Source: Fimbriimonadaceae bacterium
GTDB taxonomy: Bacteria > Armatimonadota > Fimbriimonadia > Fimbriimonadales > Fimbriimonadaceae
Length of the DNA: 14,533 nucleotides
Direction: 5' to 3'
Assembly (NCBI GenBank): GCA_014380605.1
Contig: JACMJO010000303.1
Span: 1-14,533, forward strand
Part shown: piece by piece, positions 13,546 to 14,533 of the stretch
Numbering within the stretch: the first letter of the stretch is position 1
How the letters are laid out: every line of letters starts with the position of its first letter
Notes under the pieces: generated by a model
Database searches by the model: none
The model's input: the letters and a program-made list of their open reading frames with translations, nothing else
Told to the model about the DNA's origin: nothing
Program-made: the position numbers and the translations under genes

Positions 13546-14533
13546 ATGAGGGTTCGACAGCAAGACATCGCAAGATTGGCAAAGGTCTCACAGGCGACCG
13601 TTTCTCGCGTACTTGCCGGCGATGAGAAGGTCGACCAGAAGATATCGGAAAGGGTTCGAGCCGTTATGCGAGCGCATAACTATCAACCGGATGTCCGAGC
13701 CCGCTCGCTGAGGTCCAAGCGCACCGGTCTTATCGGATTGGTCATCAAGAGACCCCACGGCGGCCTGAGTAGCGACCCGTTCTTTGCGAACCTTATTGCA
13801 GAAATCATGGACTTTCTGGATGGGGAACCGTTCCACCTTTGCCTCGATATCGCTTCAGACGAAGAGTCCCAAGTCGCGATCTACGATGAGATGCTTCGAA
13901 CGAGGCGTGTAGACGGCCTTATCTTGGTCGAATCGGAAGCCCGGGACGAACGAATCCAGCGACTTCAGGATGATGCCTTTCCGTTCGTGTTGATCGGCAA
14001 TCCGTGGGACAAGGATCGCATTTGGTCTGTAGACAACGACAATGCGCTCGCGAGCGAAATGGCCACTCAGCACTTGATCGATCAGGGCTATCGGCAAATT
14101 GGAATGATCGCCGGGCCGAAGGCAATCACGGTCAGTGAGGATCGCGTTCTCGGTTATCAGAAGGCAGTTTTGAAGGCTGGCCAGAAGTCTCAAGTTTGGA
14201 ATTCAAACTTTGGCTCAACTGCCGCACGGGAGACAACGCATGAGGCCCTTAAGTCCGATTTAGCGCCCGATGCATTGGTGGTGCTGGACGACTACATGGC
14301 AATGGGCGTCGTTCGTGCGGCTCGCGAATCTGGAAAGAGAATCCCGCAAGACTTGGGAGTTGTTTCTTTCAACGACTCGCACCTTTGTGAACTGATTGAA
14401 AACGGCCTGTCCTCCGTGAACTTAAGCATTGCCGCCATCGTTCGAATCGCTTGTGAACAGCTCATCGAAGCGATCAATGGTCGAGACGACGAATTTCCCA
14501 AACGCCAAATCGTTCCTGCTCAACTGGTCGCAA
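13546..14533 (+). CDS. LacI-family transcriptional repressor (3' end outside window)
   Basis: The frame is open from the ATG at 13546 to the window end, giving 329 residues; family members are usually 330-345, so only the last few are missing. The N-terminal helix-turn-helix is canonical: QQDIARLAKVSQATVSRVLAG (5-25 region), then the hinge-side VRAVMRAHNYQPDVRARSLRSK. The periplasmic-binding-protein-like core has the usual landmarks: TGLIGLVI, RRVDGLILVES, FVLIGNPW, SVDNDNALASEMATQHLI, RVLGYQKAV, VVLDDYMAMGVVRAARESG, IPQDLGVVSFND and a final QIVPAQLVA. The ligand, probably a sugar or related small molecule, cannot be named from sequence. The Shine-Dalgarno is weak (AAGG). It probably represses itself through the operator pair upstream; a target operon may lie downstream of the window. 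Confidence 0.94.
   Translation, partial: MRVRQQDIARLAKVSQATVSRVLAGDEKVDQKISERVRAVMRAHNYQPDVRARSLRSKRTGLIGLVIKRPHGGLSSDPFFANLIAEIMDFLDGEPFHLCLDIASDEESQVAIYDEMLRTRRVDGLILVESEARDERIQRLQDDAFPFVLIGNPWDKDRIWSVDNDNALASEMATQHLIDQGYRQIGMIAGPKAITVSEDRVLGYQKAVLKAGQKSQVWNSNFGSTAARETTHEALKSDLAPDALVVLDDYMAMGVVRAARESGKRIPQDLGVVSFNDSHLCELIENGLSSVNLSIAAIVRIACEQLIEAINGRDDEFPKRQIVPAQLVA

Noticed and set aside
1..14533. CRISPR array, tRNA genes, insertion sequences or a defence island
   Set aside because: No spaced direct repeats, cloverleaf-like sequences, transposase motifs or known defence domains were seen on either strand.

Overview
The window carries eleven protein-coding genes, packed closely, at a base composition only moderately rich in GC. 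There are no rRNA or tRNA genes, no CRISPR array and no recognisable transposase. Gene content points to a free-living, probably diderm bacterium: an ECF sigma factor with a membrane anti-sigma-like partner carrying an STN (secretin/TonB short N-terminal) domain, a K+-independent membrane pyrophosphatase, a GAF-type HisKA_2 kinase, and a LacI-family regulator. The combination would fit the Armatimonadota (Fimbriimonadia), but this is a family-level impression and not a proof.

Layout from left to right. (1) 1-801, + strand: the 3' part of folC (folylpolyglutamate/dihydrofolate synthase), which carries an in-frame GC-rich palindromic insert. (2) 836-5265, - strand: a small BON-like protein, a very large membrane pyrophosphatase (hppA) with its own terminator, and a membrane zinc-ribbon protein with its own near-consensus promoter. 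(3) 5330-8091, - strand: an operon of a GT-C type membrane glycosyltransferase, an ECF sigma factor and a FecR-like anti-sigma/STN protein, with abutting or overlapping ends. (4) 8180-9172, + strand: an exported fusion of a LolA-like domain and thioredoxin, divergent from (3) and ending in a strong hairpin terminator. (5) 9220-12856, - strand: a tight operon of an FAH-fold protein, an M16 zinc peptidase and a soluble GAF-GAF-histidine kinase. (6) 12978-13382, + strand: a single-domain response regulator divergent from (5), with an excellent sigma70 promoter and a classic terminator. (7) 13546 to the window end, + strand: a LacI-family repressor, nearly complete, preceded by two tandem palindromic operators over its promoter.

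How the parts may work together. The HisKA_2 kinase and the orphan receiver lie on either side of one three-gene operon and are the obvious candidate two-component pair. The sigma/anti-sigma pair is translationally coupled to the glycosyltransferase, suggesting an envelope-related regulon. The LacI gene looks autoregulated. The items that stand out most are the periplasmic insert of about 250 residues in HppA, the anti-sigma-like protein ending in an STN domain, the FAH-fold protein that has lost metal ligands, the palindromic element inside folC, and the LacI operator pair. I see no clearly new defence or mobile system here. No gene-free stretch exceeds about 165 bases.
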